A DNA stretch of 37,767 nt from JAVBKX01 sp031553835. GTDB taxonomy: Bacteria > Bacteroidota > Bacteroidia > Bacteroidales > Azobacteroidaceae. The DNA is taken from positions 1 through 37,767 of the forward strand of contig JAVBKX010000061.1 of the NCBI GenBank assembly GCA_031553835.1. Direction: 5' to 3'. Below the pieces are notes generated by a model that saw only the letters and a program-made list of their open reading frames with translations, was not told the DNA's origin and did not search any database. The position numbers were made by a program, and so were the translations under genes. Positions within the stretch are counted from its first letter, which is position 1, and each line of letters opens with the position of its first letter. Positions 8,872 to 17,297 of the stretch are shown piece by piece.

Positions 8872-10152
8872 TTATTTACACGTCATAATCTGCAATATCA
8901 ACCGGTCGGTTTCATTCATTCCCCGGCATCCGATTTCAGTCAGGTTACGGATCGACTGATCTACATCCGAATCGATGATACCTTCCACCGACGTAACGTA
9001 TTTGCCTTCCATAGCCATCATCGCCGAAAAAACAGCGGTAGCAACACTGCTGGTAACTTTAAGTGCGCAACTGGGTTTGGCGCCGTCGCAAATCATGCCG
9101 GTAAGATTGGCAATCATATTTTTCACTGCGTATGAGATCTCTTTGTATCGACCTCCCATCAAATAAGTAATGCCGCAACTCGAACCGGTAGAAGCGACGA
9201 CACAACCGCACAAAGCCGAAAGACGTCCTAAATTTTGTTTAATATAAATAACGGTTAAATTACTCAACATCAGTGCACGGATTATGTTCTCTTCGGACTG
9301 ATCGGTTTCTTCTGCATATATCACCACCGGCAATGTGGCAGTAATCCCCTGGTTACCACTCCCCGAATTAGTCATCACCGGAATCATGGCGCCTGCCATA
9401 CGCGCATCGCACGCCGCCGAAGTATAAGCCAATATTTTTGAAAGCAAACTACCGCCCATAATCGTTTTTTCGTATTTTCCGATTAATGTTTGCCCCAACG
9501 CATGACCATAATGGTTAGCAAATGATTGTTCGGCAGCTTGTTTATTCACTCTTCCGGATTCCAAAATAAAGCGCAGATCGTCCAATGGCGTTTCCATAGC
9601 AAAGTCATACACTTTTTGCAAGGTTAGATCTATCTGTTCGTCAGATTCTTCGGCCATACACGAATGGCGCGTGTCGGATAAAACGATGCCGTTTTTTTCT
9701 ACATAACAAATATTTGTATGTTCATGGAGAATCATCACACGTGTTTGCTCTGTTCCTTTCCGGCAAACTGCTTCGATATATAGTTTTTCCGCAAGATCTT
9801 CTTTCAGGGAAACTACAATTTTTTTTTCATCGATCATTTTTTTACCGGCATCAATGGCTTCGGGAGTTACATCTTTCAAGACTTCCAGTTGATATTCGGG
9901 TTTGCCGATCAATGCTCCCAAAGCGATGGAAATAGGCAAGCCAATCATATCCGTTCCGGGAATGCCGACGCCCATGGCATTTTTCAACACATTCGCGCTC
10001 AGATACACCTGAATTTGTTCCGGAATAACTCCTAATATTTCTGTAGCTTTGGCTACTGCCAACGACACGGCAATGGGTTCGGTACAACCAATGGCGGGAA
10101 CCACTTCCTGTTTTACCAATTTCAATATTTTTTCCTGTTCGGAAGATAACAT
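8872..10152 (-). CDS. L-cysteine desulfidase / serine dehydratase-like (CyuA family)
   Basis: This 426-residue enzyme belongs to the UPF0597/CyuA iron-sulfur family. It has the N-terminal GCTEP motif (Cys23), the middle NSGSGNQGITATLPV segment, a CGCVVASTGSSCGITYLMGG region and a late CDGAKPSC pair whose 7-residue spacing matches the cluster ligands of the family. Members convert L-cysteine to pyruvate, sulfide and ammonia, using a [4Fe-4S] cluster and no PLP. Some act on serine. It starts 41 bp after the phosphate-sensor kinase gene and is followed by a strong terminator, so it may be the last gene of that operon or have its own promoter. Confidence 0.88.
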   Translation of the reverse strand: MLSSEQEKILKLVKQEVVPAIGCTEPIAVSLAVAKATEILGVIPEQIQVYLSANVLKNAMGVGIPGTDMIGLPISIALGALIGKPEYQLEVLKDVTPEAIDAGKKMIDEKKIVVSLKEDLAEKLYIEAVCRKGTEQTRVMILHEHTNICYVEKNGIVLSDTRHSCMAEESDEQIDLTLQKVYDFAMETPLDDLRFILESGRVNKQAAEQSFANHYGHALGQTLIGKYEKTIMGGSLLSKILAYTSAACDARMAGAMIPVMTNSGSGNQGITATLPVVIYAEETDQSEENIIRALMLSNLTVIYIKQNLGRLSALCGCVVASTGSSCGITYLMGGRYKEISYAVKNMIANLTGMICDGAKPSCALKVTSSVATAVFSAMMAMEGKYVTSVEGIIDSDVDQSIRNLTEIGCRGMNETDRLILQIMTCK

Positions 10153-10193
10153 GCTTATTCCATTTTTTTCAAATGCAAAAGTAATAAGAAATC

Positions 10194-11942
10194 CTAATTC
10201 TCCCGAATATGTTTTTTTAATGTAAACACAAACTCCAGCCCCCCACCCTTACGATTTTTGGCTACGATTTCACCTTTATGAAACAATACAGCGTTTTTGA
10301 CGATTGATAATCCCAATCCGGAGCCTCCCGAATCGCGCGTACGGCCTTCGCTGACCCGATAAAAACGTTCGAATAAGCGCGATAAATGCCGTTCTTCCAC
10401 GCCTACTCCGGTATCAGAATAGGTAAAATAATAATACCGGGTATCTTCCATATAACTATGAATCCGAATCGATATATTGTTGCCTCCATAAGCGATCGAA
10501 TTATCCATCAGGTTACGAAAAATAGAATAAAGCAGCGTGCGATTGCCTTGTATTTCCACACGATCCGATACTTGTATCTCTAAATTGATCTGATTTTCTT
10601 CCAATTTTCCGGATAAATCATGTTGAAGTTCATCCAGCAACGGACGAATCGCCACCTTTTCCGTTTCAAACAGGTCGGATGCTTCTTCCATTCTGGTTAT
10701 CAGCGAAATATCCTGAATCAAGTCCGACAATCTTAAAATTTGGGAATAAGACCGTTCGATAAAAAAACGACGTTTTTCGGCATCAATATCCGGCTGGTTC
10801 AACAGCGTTTCCATATACCCGCGAATACTGGTGACCGGAGTCCGGAGGTCATGAGCGATATTATTGGTCATTTCCTGTTTCATCAGACGGGTTTTCTCAC
10901 TTTTGGTCACATCTTTTATTGTAATTTCAAAACTATCGTCTTCAAACCGGATCGCCCGCACCAGAAAATGCTTGCTATTGCCTGAAATCGTAGTAGAAAA
11001 AACAGGGCTTTCGGGATGAGAGATATTTAAATACTGTTGTATTTCCTTAAACGCCGGATCTTCAAAAACCGCATTGACACTTAATGTCGGTTTATCTATC
11101 AGTATATTCAAAAACTGGATATAATGCGAATTGGCATAAATTTTCTCACCCCGATCGGAAAAGAAACAAATCCCTTCTTCCGAAGATTGAAAATGTTGCA
11201 ACATTTTTTCCTGAGCCTGAGCTATTTTCTTTTTATTTTCTTTCACCTGTTTATACAAATCGACGATTTTTACGCCAATAGCCCCCAGTTCATCCTCCGG
11301 AAATTGAAGATTCGACAGTTGATGATCCCCTTTCTGTGCAGAATCGACAAACGACTTCAATTGTTCGATAGATTTTCCGAATCGATTGGAAATGATAAAC
11401 ATAGCGACTAATACGGCCAAAAACATGAATGCAATAAAATACAGGAAAATATTATCCGGCTTGAAAAAATTTTTCACCTGTATATCATACGGAAGAGCCA
11501 CCCGCACAAAATAATCATTGTAATGTACAGCATAATACATAAATTCTTTATTGTCGATGGAAGACGATTTTCTGATGTTGGAACCAAACGGTTTTACCAA
11601 CGCTTTTTTGATTTCGGGACGATTACGATGATTTTCCATCCGCGCCGGATCCGACACATCATTATCATACAAAACAGTGCCATCGTTCAACACAATGGTC
11701 AAACGGATATTTTCGGGTAATAAAGGCAATATTTTGTTGATCTGTTCGATATTATCCGGCCTGATATCCGATTCTATCATATATTTATGAACTAATGTTG
11801 CATAAATATGCTGATCCGATTCCAGTATTTCGGTTTTATACGCCTTTTCCCTCCGTTGTTCAAACCAAACGATTCCTGCGGCAAAAACTACCAAAACCAA
11901 AGAAAAATAGAGAAAGATCCGTTGTTTATAATTTAATTTCAT
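10194..11942 (-). CDS. phoR: PhoR-like sensor histidine kinase
   Basis: This 582-residue kinase has an N-terminal membrane segment (residues 8-25), a periplasmic sensor region of about 140 residues, a second membrane segment near residues 165-185 and a HAMP/PAS-like linker. The H-box follows (NNIAHDLRTPVTSIRGYMET), then the N-box (FRNLMDNSIAYGG) and the G-boxes (YSDTGVGVEERHL and DSGGSGLGLSIVK). The gene lies 38 bp downstream of an OmpR-type response regulator at the end of the pst-phoU operon. The PhoR role, sensing phosphate limitation through Pst and PhoU, is therefore inferred mainly from context. The symbol is assigned on that basis. Confidence 0.85.
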   Translation of the reverse strand: MKLNYKQRIFLYFSLVLVVFAAGIVWFEQRREKAYKTEILESDQHIYATLVHKYMIESDIRPDNIEQINKILPLLPENIRLTIVLNDGTVLYDNDVSDPARMENHRNRPEIKKALVKPFGSNIRKSSSIDNKEFMYYAVHYNDYFVRVALPYDIQVKNFFKPDNIFLYFIAFMFLAVLVAMFIISNRFGKSIEQLKSFVDSAQKGDHQLSNLQFPEDELGAIGVKIVDLYKQVKENKKKIAQAQEKMLQHFQSSEEGICFFSDRGEKIYANSHYIQFLNILIDKPTLSVNAVFEDPAFKEIQQYLNISHPESPVFSTTISGNSKHFLVRAIRFEDDSFEITIKDVTKSEKTRLMKQEMTNNIAHDLRTPVTSIRGYMETLLNQPDIDAEKRRFFIERSYSQILRLSDLIQDISLITRMEEASDLFETEKVAIRPLLDELQHDLSGKLEENQINLEIQVSDRVEIQGNRTLLYSIFRNLMDNSIAYGGNNISIRIHSYMEDTRYYYFTYSDTGVGVEERHLSRLFERFYRVSEGRTRDSGGSGLGLSIVKNAVLFHKGEIVAKNRKGGGLEFVFTLKKHIREN

Positions 11943-11980
11943 ACATCCATTTATTTAAAAAAATACCAAAGCGACTGCTA

Positions 11981-12670
11981 TCATTCCAACATCGAGGGGT
12001 AAAAGCAGTAACCATAACCCGACCGGTTGTTGATCGAAGAACCAAATGCGCCCATTTTTTTTCGCAATCGGGTAATATGTACATCCACAGTACGTTCCAA
12101 AACATATCCATCATCTTTCCACACCCGGTCGAGTATCTCCTGGCGGGTAAAGACACGTTCCGGGTATTTCATCAAAAGATACAGTATTTCAAATTCTTTC
12201 TTTGTCAATGCAACCGGCATGTCTTTCAATTTAAATTGTTTGGTTTCCAAATTCAATTGCATACCGCCGCATTCCAACAAGGTCACAGTTGCCTGACGCT
12301 CTACCTGACTCCTTTTCAAAATCGCTTTCACGCGGGCAATCACTTCCTTAATAGAAAATGGCTTGGCGATATAATCATCCGCACCGATCGAAAATCCTGT
12401 CAACATGTCGTTTTCCGTATCTTTGGCCGTAAGAAAAATAATCGGAGTATTGTTCCCCTGTTTTCTCAATTTTTCAGCCAAACGGAATCCCGACATACCA
12501 CCCATCATCACATCCAATAATATCAGGCTGTCATCCTCTGATATAATATTTAACGCTTCTTCAGCCGAATGTGCAACAGTGACCACAAAATCTTCATTTT
12601 CCAAATTAAACCGGAGCACTTCACAAATATCCGGTTCGTCATCTACTACTAAAATTTTTATCTTATCCAT
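11981..12670 (-). CDS. phoB: PhoB-like OmpR-family response regulator
   Basis: This 229-residue regulator has a receiver domain with the acidic pair VVDDEP (residues 8-13), the phospho-acceptor Asp in LILLDVMM (about residue 54) and the conserved Lys in KPFS. A winged-helix output domain follows, with LTKKEFEILYLLMKYPERVF and RTVDVHITRLRKKM. It sits between phoU and the kinase gene, which supports control of the phosphate regulon. The gap to phoU is filled by an array with a 7-bp period. No separate promoter is evident there. Confidence 0.87.
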   Translation of the reverse strand: MDKIKILVVDDEPDICEVLRFNLENEDFVVTVAHSAEEALNIISEDDSLILLDVMMGGMSGFRLAEKLRKQGNNTPIIFLTAKDTENDMLTGFSIGADDYIAKPFSIKEVIARVKAILKRSQVERQATVTLLECGGMQLNLETKQFKLKDMPVALTKKEFEILYLLMKYPERVFTRQEILDRVWKDDGYVLERTVDVHITRLRKKMGAFGSSINNRSGYGYCFYPSMLE

Positions 12671-12837
12671 AAGCTTTTATAGGGCAAAGGGTGAAGGGTA
12701 CAGGGTGAAAGGTACAGGGTGAAGGGCACAGGATGTCTTGCACCTTGCACCTTGCACCTTGCACCTTGTACCTTGTACCTTGTACCTTTCGCCTTGCACC
12801 TTGCACCTTGCGCCCTTCACCCTGTATCTTGCGCCCA
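12671..12837. repeat. Inverted arrays of 7-bp repeats between phoU and phoB
   Basis: Opposing tandem arrays have a 7-bp period. The left part is made of AGGGTGA/AGGGTAC-type units (about 12681-12733). The right part is made of CACCTTG/TACCTTG units (about 12737-12835). The arms complement each other, for example 12717-12727 against 12812-12822 over 11 perfect bases, so the transcript can fold into a long hairpin. Such arrays recur in Bacteroidales intergenic DNA. Confidence 0.8.
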
Positions 12838-13509
12838 TTAAACATTTCCATGCCTGATATCTTTTCCTTCCGTCAAATACACCGCTACTTCTGCAATATT
12901 GGTGGCATTATCTCCGATCCGTTCAATATTATAAGAAATGCTGTTGATACTGGTAATATTAAACAAATCTTGCGAACTTAACAATTTTTCTTGAAAAACC
13001 AGGTGCAATTGTTCGGTTATTTCTTTCAATTTATTATCAATTTTATCATCGGCAGCAATCGTCTGATACGCCTTGAAGGTATCCTCAAAGGTGAAAGCAT
13101 AGACAGCGCCCCGTACCATTTCTTCGGCGCCTTTCATCATAGACGACAAGGCTTTTTTAAATTCCGGAAAACCCGGACGACTGAGATCGGTTTTTTTCAA
13201 GAAATGAGAGACGTTCAAAATCAGGTCTCCGATCCGCTCCAAATATTTAGTCGTATCATGATAAGCCATTATTTTACGTAAATCCATGGCTTTGGGGCTA
13301 AACAACAGGATTCCGTTCAGCACTTCTTCCCGCATGCGCACATCCAGACTATCGATCAATACTTCATTTTTTTCAATCTCTTCGTAAATATGGTCTTCCG
13401 ATTGATCCAACACCATTCGTGTATTGCTCAATTGTCGTAATACTAATTCGGACAACAATTGAAAATTGCCCGCAATTTTTTCTAAGTACTTTAATTTTAT
13501 TGTATCCAT
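12838..13509 (-). CDS. phoU: Phosphate signalling protein PhoU
   Basis: This all-helical protein of about 223 residues has the duplicated PhoU architecture: an N-terminal bundle with LRQLSNTRMVLDQSEDHIYE and ILLFSPKAMDLRKIMAYHDT, and a second copy ending in INSISYNIERIGDNATNIAE, the E-RIGD metal-binding signature. PhoU links the Pst transporter to the PhoR kinase and represses the regulon when phosphate is plentiful. The ATG at 13509 is preferred to a TTG at 13524, which would overlap the end of pstB. It directly follows pstB. Confidence 0.9.
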   Translation of the reverse strand: MDTIKLKYLEKIAGNFQLLSELVLRQLSNTRMVLDQSEDHIYEEIEKNEVLIDSLDVRMREEVLNGILLFSPKAMDLRKIMAYHDTTKYLERIGDLILNVSHFLKKTDLSRPGFPEFKKALSSMMKGAEEMVRGAVYAFTFEDTFKAYQTIAADDKIDNKLKEITEQLHLVFQEKLLSSQDLFNITSINSISYNIERIGDNATNIAEVAVYLTEGKDIRHGNV

Positions 13510-13516
13510 TTTTTTA

Positions 13517-14281
13517 TTATCCAAACACTCCCGTCAAATATTCTTCCGTTCGCTTATCTTTCGGTTTATTAAACATCTGCTTAGTTGTACCGAATTCAAT
13601 CAGATCGCCCAGGTACATAAACATCGAATAATCTGAAATACGTGCAGCCTGAGACATATTGTGCGTTACAATCACGATGGTGTAATGCTCTTTCAATTCT
13701 AACAACAATTCTTCAATCCGATTAGTAGAAATCGGATCCAACGCCGAAGTCGGTTCGTCCATCAATAACACATCCGGTTTCAAGGCCAATGCCCGCGCAA
13801 TACAAAGACGTTGCTGCTGTCCTCCCGACAAAAAAGAACCTTTTTGATTCATCGTATCTTTCACTTCATCCCACAATGCCACATTGTGAAGACAAGTTTC
13901 AACAATTTCGTCTTTTTCACTGTTCTTCAACCGAATGCCATTCAACTTATAACCGGCTATTACATTATCGTAAATACTCATTGTAGGAAAAGGATTCGGA
14001 CGTTGAAAAACCATTCCGGCCTGCCGTCGGACTTCCATCGGATTCATGGTCAGCACATTTTTTCCATTCAACAAAATTTCTCCTGTTGTTTTAATATGCG
14101 GATACAACTCATGCATCCGGTTAATGGCTCGCAACAACGTGCTTTTTCCACATCCCGACGGCCCCATAATAGCCGTAATCGTATTGGGAGAAATCCCGGC
14201 GCTCACATGATTGACCGCATTTTTGCCCGGAGTATATGATACACATACATCCTTCAATTCTAATATCAATCCATTCCCCAT
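13517..14281 (-). CDS. pstB: Phosphate ABC transporter ATP-binding protein PstB
   Basis: This ABC ATPase of about 254 residues has Walker A GPSGCGKST, the signature LSGGQQQRLCIARALA, Walker B VLLMDEPTSALDP and the switch histidine in IVIVTHNMSQAARISD. The INRMHELYPHIKTTGEILLN and FQRPNPFPTMSIYDNV segments are specific to PstB. It energises phosphate uptake through PstC and PstA. The ATG at 14281 (MGNGLILELKDV) is favoured over the upstream TTG at 14299, which lies within a repeat tract. The operon order pstS-pstC-pstA-pstB-phoU supports the call. Confidence 0.95.
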   Translation of the reverse strand: MGNGLILELKDVCVSYTPGKNAVNHVSAGISPNTITAIMGPSGCGKSTLLRAINRMHELYPHIKTTGEILLNGKNVLTMNPMEVRRQAGMVFQRPNPFPTMSIYDNVIAGYKLNGIRLKNSEKDEIVETCLHNVALWDEVKDTMNQKGSFLSGGQQQRLCIARALALKPDVLLMDEPTSALDPISTNRIEELLLELKEHYTIVIVTHNMSQAARISDYSMFMYLGDLIEFGTTKQMFNKPKDKRTEEYLTGVFG

Positions 14282-14325
14282 CTCAATGCTAATTTTCAAT
14301 TCTCAATTCTCAACTCTCAACCTCC
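14282..14325. repeat. 7-bp-period repeats in the pstA-pstB gap
   Basis: A short run of CAATTCT/CAACTCT units with a 7-bp period fills the gap between pstA and pstB. It belongs to the same sequence family as the arms of the pstS-pstC array, but only one arm is present, so no hairpin forms locally. Confidence 0.7.
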
Positions 14326-15192
14326 TCATTGAATCTTCCACCGTTCCGCCACCCTTCGCGCCACAAAATTCAACCCTAAAATCAACAACAGCAACAACAA
14401 AGAAGACGACCAGATCATATCGATCAAATTCGGATCATTATAAAATTCCCAAATCAATAAAGGAATCGAACTGGTCGGTTTATAAACATCCCAATTGACA
14501 ATGGAAGCCCCCAAAGCAGTCAACATCAACGGCGCCGTTTCGCCCATAATCCGGGAAATCGCCAACAAAATTCCCGTAAAAAGACCTCCGAATGCCGAGG
14601 GTAACAAGATTCTGATCACGACATTCGCATAAGATGATCCCAAGGCTAATCCAGCCTCTTTCAAGGTTCCCGGAATCATTTTCAAGGTTTCTTCCGTAGA
14701 ACGGATGATCAATGGCAACATCATAATCGCTAAAGCCGCACTTCCTGCCAACGCCGAATAACTATGCAATGGTTTGACGACCCAGGCATAAGCAATAATG
14801 CCAATGACTATCGATGGCGTCCCTTGTAGCAAATCGGTCAAATAACGCACTACGGAAGCCAATTTCTGTTTTGGTTTTTCCGACAAATATATTCCGGTCA
14901 AAATGCCCAAAGGAATCGCTATGACCACTGCCACTCCAATCATCAAAATGCTGCCTGTAATCCCATTCAATATCCCTCCGGGAATCGGGCTGTCGCCCAT
15001 TTTAGCCAGCATTGCATCCATAGAAGTAGGCGCCACTTCAGTAAACAAACTGAAATTAAATTGTTTATACCCTTTTTTAAATAATTCAAACAAAATAAAA
15101 AACAGAGGCAACATCGTCACCGCCGAAAGGGTACAAACCATATAAAAGAAAATTCTGTTTTTCCACTGGCGATATTTCAGACGGGGTTTCAT
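14326..15192 (-). CDS. pstA: Phosphate ABC transporter permease PstA
   Basis: This 288-residue inner-membrane permease has six predicted helices and the cytoplasmic EAA-type loop TEETLKMIPGTLKEAGLALG that contacts PstB. It also shows the PstA-typical segments LGILTGIYLSE, LLQGTPSIVIG and ISRIMGETAPLMLTALGAS. Its ATG overlaps the pstC stop by 4 bp. It pairs with PstC to form the phosphate channel. Confidence 0.94.
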   Translation of the reverse strand: MKPRLKYRQWKNRIFFYMVCTLSAVTMLPLFFILFELFKKGYKQFNFSLFTEVAPTSMDAMLAKMGDSPIPGGILNGITGSILMIGVAVVIAIPLGILTGIYLSEKPKQKLASVVRYLTDLLQGTPSIVIGIIAYAWVVKPLHSYSALAGSAALAIMMLPLIIRSTEETLKMIPGTLKEAGLALGSSYANVVIRILLPSAFGGLFTGILLAISRIMGETAPLMLTALGASIVNWDVYKPTSSIPLLIWEFYNDPNLIDMIWSSSLLLLLLILGLNFVARRVAERWKIQ

Positions 15193-16040
15193 GCTATTTT
15201 TTTCATTGTTAATTTGGCTATCGAATTGATAATCGCCGTAATCAGAAACAATATGAATCCGATAGCGATCAGCGAACTCAATTTCAATCCGCTGGCTTCT
15301 CCAAACTGATTGGCAATAATACTGGCCATCGTATTTCCGGTATCGGCTAATGACCGGGGCAATTGATTGGTATTTCCGATCAACATCGTTACTGCCATCG
15401 TTTCTCCTAAAGCACGTCCCAATGCCAAAATATAAGCTGCCAAAATACCTGATCCCGCTACCGGAAAGCTGACATTCATAATCACTTCAAACCGGGTCGC
15501 TCCCAGGCTATATGCTCCTTCTTTCAACTCATTGGGTACCATAGACAAAAATTCAGCGCTCAACGAAGAGGCATAAGGGATAATCATAATAGCCAACACC
15601 AGGGAAGCGGTCAAAATGCCAAAACCCTGGTCGCTCAAACCAAGCGAAACGATCATCGGACGCAAAGTATAAAATCCCCACAATCCATAGACAATCGAAG
15701 GAATGCCCGCTAACAAATTGACTACTGAACCGACAAACGTCGCAATCTTTTTCCCCCTGAAATATTCTCCGGTAAATAAAGCCACCTGAAAAGAAAACGG
15801 AATGCAAAATACAATAGAAAGTAAAGATGTCAATAAAGTACCTGTGATAAACGTTAAGGCTCCATAATGTTCTGCACCGCTGCGAGGATCCCACTCCGCC
15901 GAAGAAATAAACGACCATATCCCAAACTGCCGGAAAGCGCCCAGCGATTGACTTACCAAAGAGTAAACAATCCCTGCCACCAACATCAAAATAATGAATG
16001 CAGCTAAAAACAACAGCGATTTGAATATTTTATCTTTCAC
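15189..16040 (-). CDS. pstC: Phosphate ABC transporter permease PstC
   Basis: This 283-residue permease has the PstC hallmarks: a periplasmic loop with EWDPRSGAEHYGALTFITGT, LLAGIPSIVYGLWGFY, the EAA-type loop VPNELKEGAYSLGATRFEV and ALGRALGETMAVTMLIGN. It appears to start with GTG at 16040, because there is no in-frame ATG nearby upstream. The upstream gap to pstS contains a hairpin-forming repeat array. It overlaps pstA by 4 bp, which indicates translational coupling. Confidence 0.94.
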   Translation of the reverse strand: MKDKIFKSLLFLAAFIILMLVAGIVYSLVSQSLGAFRQFGIWSFISSAEWDPRSGAEHYGALTFITGTLLTSLLSIVFCIPFSFQVALFTGEYFRGKKIATFVGSVVNLLAGIPSIVYGLWGFYTLRPMIVSLGLSDQGFGILTASLVLAIMIIPYASSLSAEFLSMVPNELKEGAYSLGATRFEVIMNVSFPVAGSGILAAYILALGRALGETMAVTMLIGNTNQLPRSLADTGNTMASIIANQFGEASGLKLSSLIAIGFILFLITAIINSIAKLTMKKIA

Positions 16041-16053
16041 TTTTTTATGAGTT

Positions 16054-16141
16054 GAGCATGGAGCATGGTAGTGGAGAATGGAGAATGGAGAGTGGAGAAT
16101 GGAAAGTGAATTAAATTCTCAATTCTCCACTCTCAATTCTC
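16054..16141. repeat. Inverted arrays of 7-bp repeats at the pstS-pstC junction
   Basis: GAGAATG/GAGAGTG units (about 16060-16107) face TTCTCAA/TTCTCCA units (16115-16141). Arms 16081-16099 and 16123-16141 pair at 18 of 19 positions. The right arm overlaps the last codons and stop of pstS, so the VEVEN tail of PstS is encoded by the repeat. Confidence 0.8.
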
Positions 16142-17176
16142 AACTTCCACCAATTTCCCTTTGTAAGTTATTGATTTTACCAAAGTCTGTGCATTCTTCA
16201 ACGCCGCTTCCGGTAGCGGAGAATAATTCACTTTGGCGGCCACCGACTGTGCAGCAGGACTCAGGACATACTCCAACAATCCGGTCAATGCTTTGGCCTG
16301 CGCCTCGCTACGGTTGGCATAGGACTGTTCTTTATATACAATGATCCAGGTAAAACAACTGACAGGATAAGCCTGCTCTTCCGGCGAATTGGTAATCATC
16401 GTGCACATATCGGCCGGCAACACGGTATTGGCTGCAGCAGAAATAGATTGAGTATTCGCTTCTATAAAATTACCTGCACTGTTTTGCATCCACGCGGTTG
16501 GAATATTCAATGACATAGAATATTCGGACCCCACATAACCCACAGCGCCTTCGGTCTGTTGAATAGTGCCGGCTACTCCCGGATTACCTTTTGCCGCAAT
16601 GCCGACCGGCCATTTCAACGACTTTCCGGTTCCCATTTTTTCCGCCCATTCCGGGTTCACTTTGGTCAGGTAATCAGAAAAAACATAAGTTGTCCCACTG
16701 CCATCCGAACGATAAACCGGCGTAATTGTTTGATCGGGAAGATCCGTTTCGGGATTCAACGCCTTAATTTTCTCATCATTCCATCGGGTAATTTTTCCAA
16801 GGAAAATATCAGCTGCAATTTCGCCGTTCAATTGCAAATTCTGCACATCTTTCAGGTTGTAAGCTAATACCACCGCCCCCATGCAGGTGGGGATATGCAA
16901 TACCTCCGCCGGCATTTCTTTTTTTTCAACTGCCGACAAGAAAGCATCAGAAGCTCCGAAATCCACTGTTTTGTCTTGCAAACTGCGAATACCTCCCCCA
17001 CTTCCGATGCCTCCGTACGTCACCTGATTTCCCGTAGTGGCGCCATAATCTTTAAATATAATATTGTAATAAGGCAATGGAAAAGTGGCTCCGGCACCCG
17101 ACATTTCGACACCTTTTCCCGAAGGCTTGCATCCGGCTATCAAAACAACTAAAACAAATAATCCTAACTTCTTCAT
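16133..17176 (-). CDS. pstS: Phosphate-binding periplasmic lipoprotein PstS
   Basis: This substrate-binding lipoprotein has about 347 residues. Its signal MKKLGLFVLVVLIAGC ends in a lipobox. The phosphate-binding loops are visible: SGAGATFPLPYY, IGSGGGIRSLQDKTVDFGAS, PVYRSDGSGTTYVFSDYL and the GNPGVAGTI segment. I chose the ATG at 17176 because it begins the signal peptide directly. The open frame extends back to 17227, but that part has no signal character. It is the first gene of the operon and has a candidate Pho box about 80 bp upstream. Its 3' end lies inside a repeat array. Confidence 0.93.
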   Translation of the reverse strand: MKKLGLFVLVVLIAGCKPSGKGVEMSGAGATFPLPYYNIIFKDYGATTGNQVTYGGIGSGGGIRSLQDKTVDFGASDAFLSAVEKKEMPAEVLHIPTCMGAVVLAYNLKDVQNLQLNGEIAADIFLGKITRWNDEKIKALNPETDLPDQTITPVYRSDGSGTTYVFSDYLTKVNPEWAEKMGTGKSLKWPVGIAAKGNPGVAGTIQQTEGAVGYVGSEYSMSLNIPTAWMQNSAGNFIEANTQSISAAANTVLPADMCTMITNSPEEQAYPVSCFTWIIVYKEQSYANRSEAQAKALTGLLEYVLSPAAQSVAAKVNYSPLPEAALKNAQTLVKSITYKGKLVEVEN

Positions 17177-17258
17177 TTTTTTTGTAATTATTGAATAAAT
17201 AGATTTTAAACACTTTTGACAGTGCAAGATTACAACAATAATATAATGAAAAAATTAA

Positions 17259-17278
17259 GATTTTGTTGCGATTTTGTT
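17259..17278 (-). promoter_or_regulatory. Candidate Pho box upstream of pstS
   Basis: On the minus strand AACAAAATC occurs twice (17270-17278 and 17259-17267) with an 11-bp period. That is the spacing at which PhoB/OmpR-family dimers bind tandem half-sites. It lies about 83 bp upstream of the pstS ATG. The sequence is not the enterobacterial Pho box, so the assignment rests on spacing and position. Confidence 0.45.
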
Positions 17279-17297
17279 ACAAACAAAAATGACGACT

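Noticed and set aside
11795..12520. Open frame of 241 codons on the plus strand
   Set aside because: It is antisense to the PhoR and PhoB genes, whose motifs are unambiguous, and its product has no domain character.
12733..12835. Tandem CACCTTG units considered as a CRISPR-like array
   Set aside because: Units are 7 bp with no spacers and no cas genes nearby. It is a heptamer intergenic repeat.
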